This document shows, in pieces, positions 6,267-7,328 of a DNA stretch of 7,328 nucleotides (positions within the stretch are counted from its first letter, which is position 1; the number at the start of each line of letters is the position of its first letter). The notes below the pieces were generated by a model. It was not told the DNA's origin, ran no database searches, and saw nothing but the letters and a program-made list of their open reading frames with translations. The translations under genes and the position numbers were made by a program. Source of the stretch: Candidatus Gastranaerophilales bacterium. Lineage in GTDB: Bacteria > Cyanobacteriota > Vampirovibrionia > Gastranaerophilales > Gastranaerophilaceae. The stretch is from positions 1 to 7,328 of the forward strand of contig CALUTA010000074.1 of NCBI GenBank assembly GCA_944323585.1, written 5' to 3'.

Positions 6267-6664
6267 TGAATTTGAAAAACACATTTTGAACAATGCGCCT
6301 TTGGATGAAGCACAAGGTTGTCTTCCAAATCGTACATCCTCTCAACTTTTGTTATCAAATCCGCTCCGCATTTTGGACACTTCAAACCGCCCGCACCATT
6401 CAGAATAAGCTCTTTCAAACTGTCTATAACACTCAACGGAACAAAATCCGTACTGAAATCTTTTTCATATTTTTTAATATCTTCAGGCAGGCATTTCAAA
6501 CCTTTAGCCAGATTTTGCCTTACAGTAACAGGCAAAAACAACTCTTTCCCGCTCTCGATTTCTTCTATTATTTCAGCTGAAACATTAGACTTTTTGGCAA
6601 GCCCTGTTACTGAAAGTCCTACCTGTTCTCTTCGTTCCTGTACAAATCTTGCTAATGTTTTCAT
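6263..6664 (-). CDS. XRE-type helix-turn-helix protein with C-terminal zinc ribbon
   Basis: 133 residues from the ATG at 6664. Residues 6-60 form a Cro/C1-type HTH, with the helix-turn-helix itself near S18-V-T-G-L-A-K-K-S-N-V-S-A-E-I-I-E-E-I-E-S-G39. A short linker follows, then a zinc-ribbon-like C96-P-K-C99-G and C125-S-K-C128 near the C-terminus. The protein is probably a DNA-binding regulator, but its targets are unknown; the adjacent operon, its own promoter or the neighbouring gene are candidates by position only. An upstream in-frame ATG at 6679 would add MYNAH. The 6664 start is preferred because it begins directly at the HTH, and a TATAAT lies between the two ATGs. There is no Shine-Dalgarno before 6664. 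The TAA stop shares the TTAA at 6263-6266 with the stop of the convergent TPR gene. Confidence 0.82.
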   Translation of the reverse strand: MKTLARFVQERREQVGLSVTGLAKKSNVSAEIIEEIESGKELFLPVTVRQNLAKGLKCLPEDIKKYEKDFSTDFVPLSVIDSLKELILNGAGGLKCPKCGADLITKVERMYDLEDNLVLHPKAHCSKCVFQIH

Positions 6665-6670
6665 ATGTGC

Positions 6671-6676
6671 ATTATA
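6671..6676 (-). promoter_or_regulatory. -10 box of the HTH gene
   Basis: On the minus strand a perfect TATAAT (6676-6671) ends 6 nt before the ATG at 6664, so transcription would begin at about the start codon. The -35 position at 17-nt spacing (6699-6694) reads TTTTTA, a poor match, and falls inside the terminator hairpin of the upstream gene. Promoter strength is therefore uncertain. Confidence 0.5.
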
Positions 6677-6680
6677 CATG

Positions 6681-6718
6681 AAAAAAACTTCTTTAAAAAA
6701 TATTAAAGAAGTTTTTTT
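6681..6718. terminator. Bidirectional intrinsic terminator hairpin
   Basis: A perfect 16-bp inverted repeat pairs AAAAAAACTTCTTTAA (6681-6696) with TTAAAGAAGTTTTTTT (6703-6718) around a 6-nt loop. Both strands end the hairpin in seven T residues. On the minus strand it lies 25 nt after the stop at 6744 and would end that transcript. On the plus strand it is the first terminator-like structure after the five-gene operon. Only two of the sixteen pairs are G-C, so the stem is weak for its length. Confidence 0.75.
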
Positions 6719-6743
6719 ATCTTTATTTAATTTATATTAAAGA

Positions 6744-7328
6744 CTAATCAGCATCACCTTTTATAATTTCCCAGTTTTTCAATTCCCATTCGCTTCCGTA
6801 CGGGTTGATTGTAGTAACCGACTGTTCGGTCATGCCCGGCTGAAGTTTAAAGCCGTTTGTCAATTCAACATGGCTGCCCTGACGTGAGGTGAAGAAGCTT
6901 TCGCCATCCTTCCATGCATCAGGAGTTGACAGAGTGCCTTCATCAAATACCTGCCAGTTGGATTCATTATTGCTATTTTCAACCTGAATGTCTACTTTTG
7001 GCTGCATAATCTTCATGCCGAGATTTTCACCGTCTTCAGAAAGGTAAACAAGTTGTTTTTCAAATGTTTCATTTTTACCGAGAACAACTCCTTCGGCTTC
7101 GTTATCCCACTTGGTTTTAACAACATTATATACAAGAATCTTGCCGTCTCTTGAACTTGCCTGACCGTCAAGACGTCTTTGAATGAATGTGCTGTTTTTG
7201 TTGTCATAATATGACATTGCAATATAGAACTTGCCGTCACCTGTTGGTATAAGCCCTAAATCATCATAGATTTCTTCCTGTTTTGGAGGAACAGGAGATG
7301 TCCAGTCTTCTTTCATCCAGACAGTATC
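6744..7328 (-). CDS. Unrecognised protein, C-terminal part
   Basis: The frame is open to the right edge. The visible 194 residues include four codons (D-T-V-W) before the first Met at 7316, so the true start is almost certainly outside the window. I do not recognise the family. The fragment is hydrophilic, has no cysteine and no membrane segment, and is rich in Trp, Asn, Gly, Asp and Glu. It includes patches such as T-G-D-G-K-F-Y-I-A-M-S-Y-Y, S-N-W-Q-V-F-D-E-G and Y-G-S-E-W-E-L-K-N-W. Alternating hydrophobic and polar stretches suggest a mainly beta-strand structure. The lack of cysteine would be compatible with a surface or secreted protein such as a pilin-like C-terminal domain, but this is a guess. 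It ends with TAG followed by a strong hairpin terminator. Confidence 0.75.
   Translation of the reverse strand, partial: DTVWMKEDWTSPVPPKQEEIYDDLGLIPTGDGKFYIAMSYYDNKNSTFIQRRLDGQASSRDGKILVYNVVKTKWDNEAEGVVLGKNETFEKQLVYLSEDGENLGMKIMQPKVDIQVENSNNESNWQVFDEGTLSTPDAWKDGESFFTSRQGSHVELTNGFKLQPGMTEQSVTTINPYGSEWELKNWEIIKGDAD

Noticed and set aside
6450..6490. CTGAA...TTCAG inverted repeat inside the HTH gene as an operon terminator
   Set aside because: The arms are 5 bp with a loop of more than 20 nt and no following T-tract.
6662..6680. Possible operator dyad around the HTH -10 box (CAT...ATG, TGT...ACA)
   Set aside because: Only about five of nine symmetric positions match, which is expected by chance.

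Overview
The window is AT-rich, gene-dense bacterial DNA. A GT9 heptosyltransferase-type gene suggests a Gram-negative (two-membrane) cell. Low GC, signal peptides without lipoproteins, and the set of ROK kinase, secreted GH13 protein, TPR proteins and an MBL hydrolase would fit a gut Melainabacteria/Gastranaerophilales-like organism. That placement is a guess from general impression, not a search result. No tRNA, rRNA, CRISPR array, insertion sequence or phage gene was seen.

Layout. Bases 1-1141 (minus strand) hold a ROK-family sugar kinase followed, 2 nt after its stop, by the start of a GT9 glycosyltransferase that runs off the left edge. A 125-nt divergent region (1142-1266) carries two good sigma70-type promoters back to back. 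From 1267 to 6266 (plus strand) five tightly packed genes look like one operon: a secreted GH13 alpha-amylase-family protein, an exported TPR protein, an exported or membrane-anchored calcineurin-type metallophosphoesterase, a cytoplasmic metallo-beta-lactamase-fold hydrolase, and a second small exported TPR protein. Gaps between them are an overlap of 14 nt, then 5, 16 and 19 nt. A strong internal promoter lies at the end of the phosphoesterase gene. On the minus strand, 6263-6664 encodes a small XRE-type helix-turn-helix protein with a C-terminal zinc ribbon. It meets the operon tail to tail, with the two stop codons overlapping in TTAA. A perfect 16-bp AT-rich hairpin (6681-6718) separates it from the C-terminal part of an unrecognised protein (6744-7328) that runs off the right edge.

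How the genes may work together. The kinase and the exported GH13 protein are divergently transcribed and could belong to one alpha-glucan/glucose theme: outside hydrolysis or transfer, then phosphorylation inside. The TPR proteins look like periplasmic scaffolds. The two hydrolases have intact metal sites but unknown substrates. The most notable non-coding pattern is that three genes (ROK kinase, the 2810 TPR gene at an alternative start, and the HTH gene) have a perfect TATAAT placed 6 to 9 nt before an ATG without a Shine-Dalgarno sequence. This would give leaderless or nearly leaderless mRNAs. The GH13 and MBL genes instead have ordinary leaders with a Shine-Dalgarno sequence. No clearly new biological system is demonstrated; the five-gene cluster is the best candidate for one.
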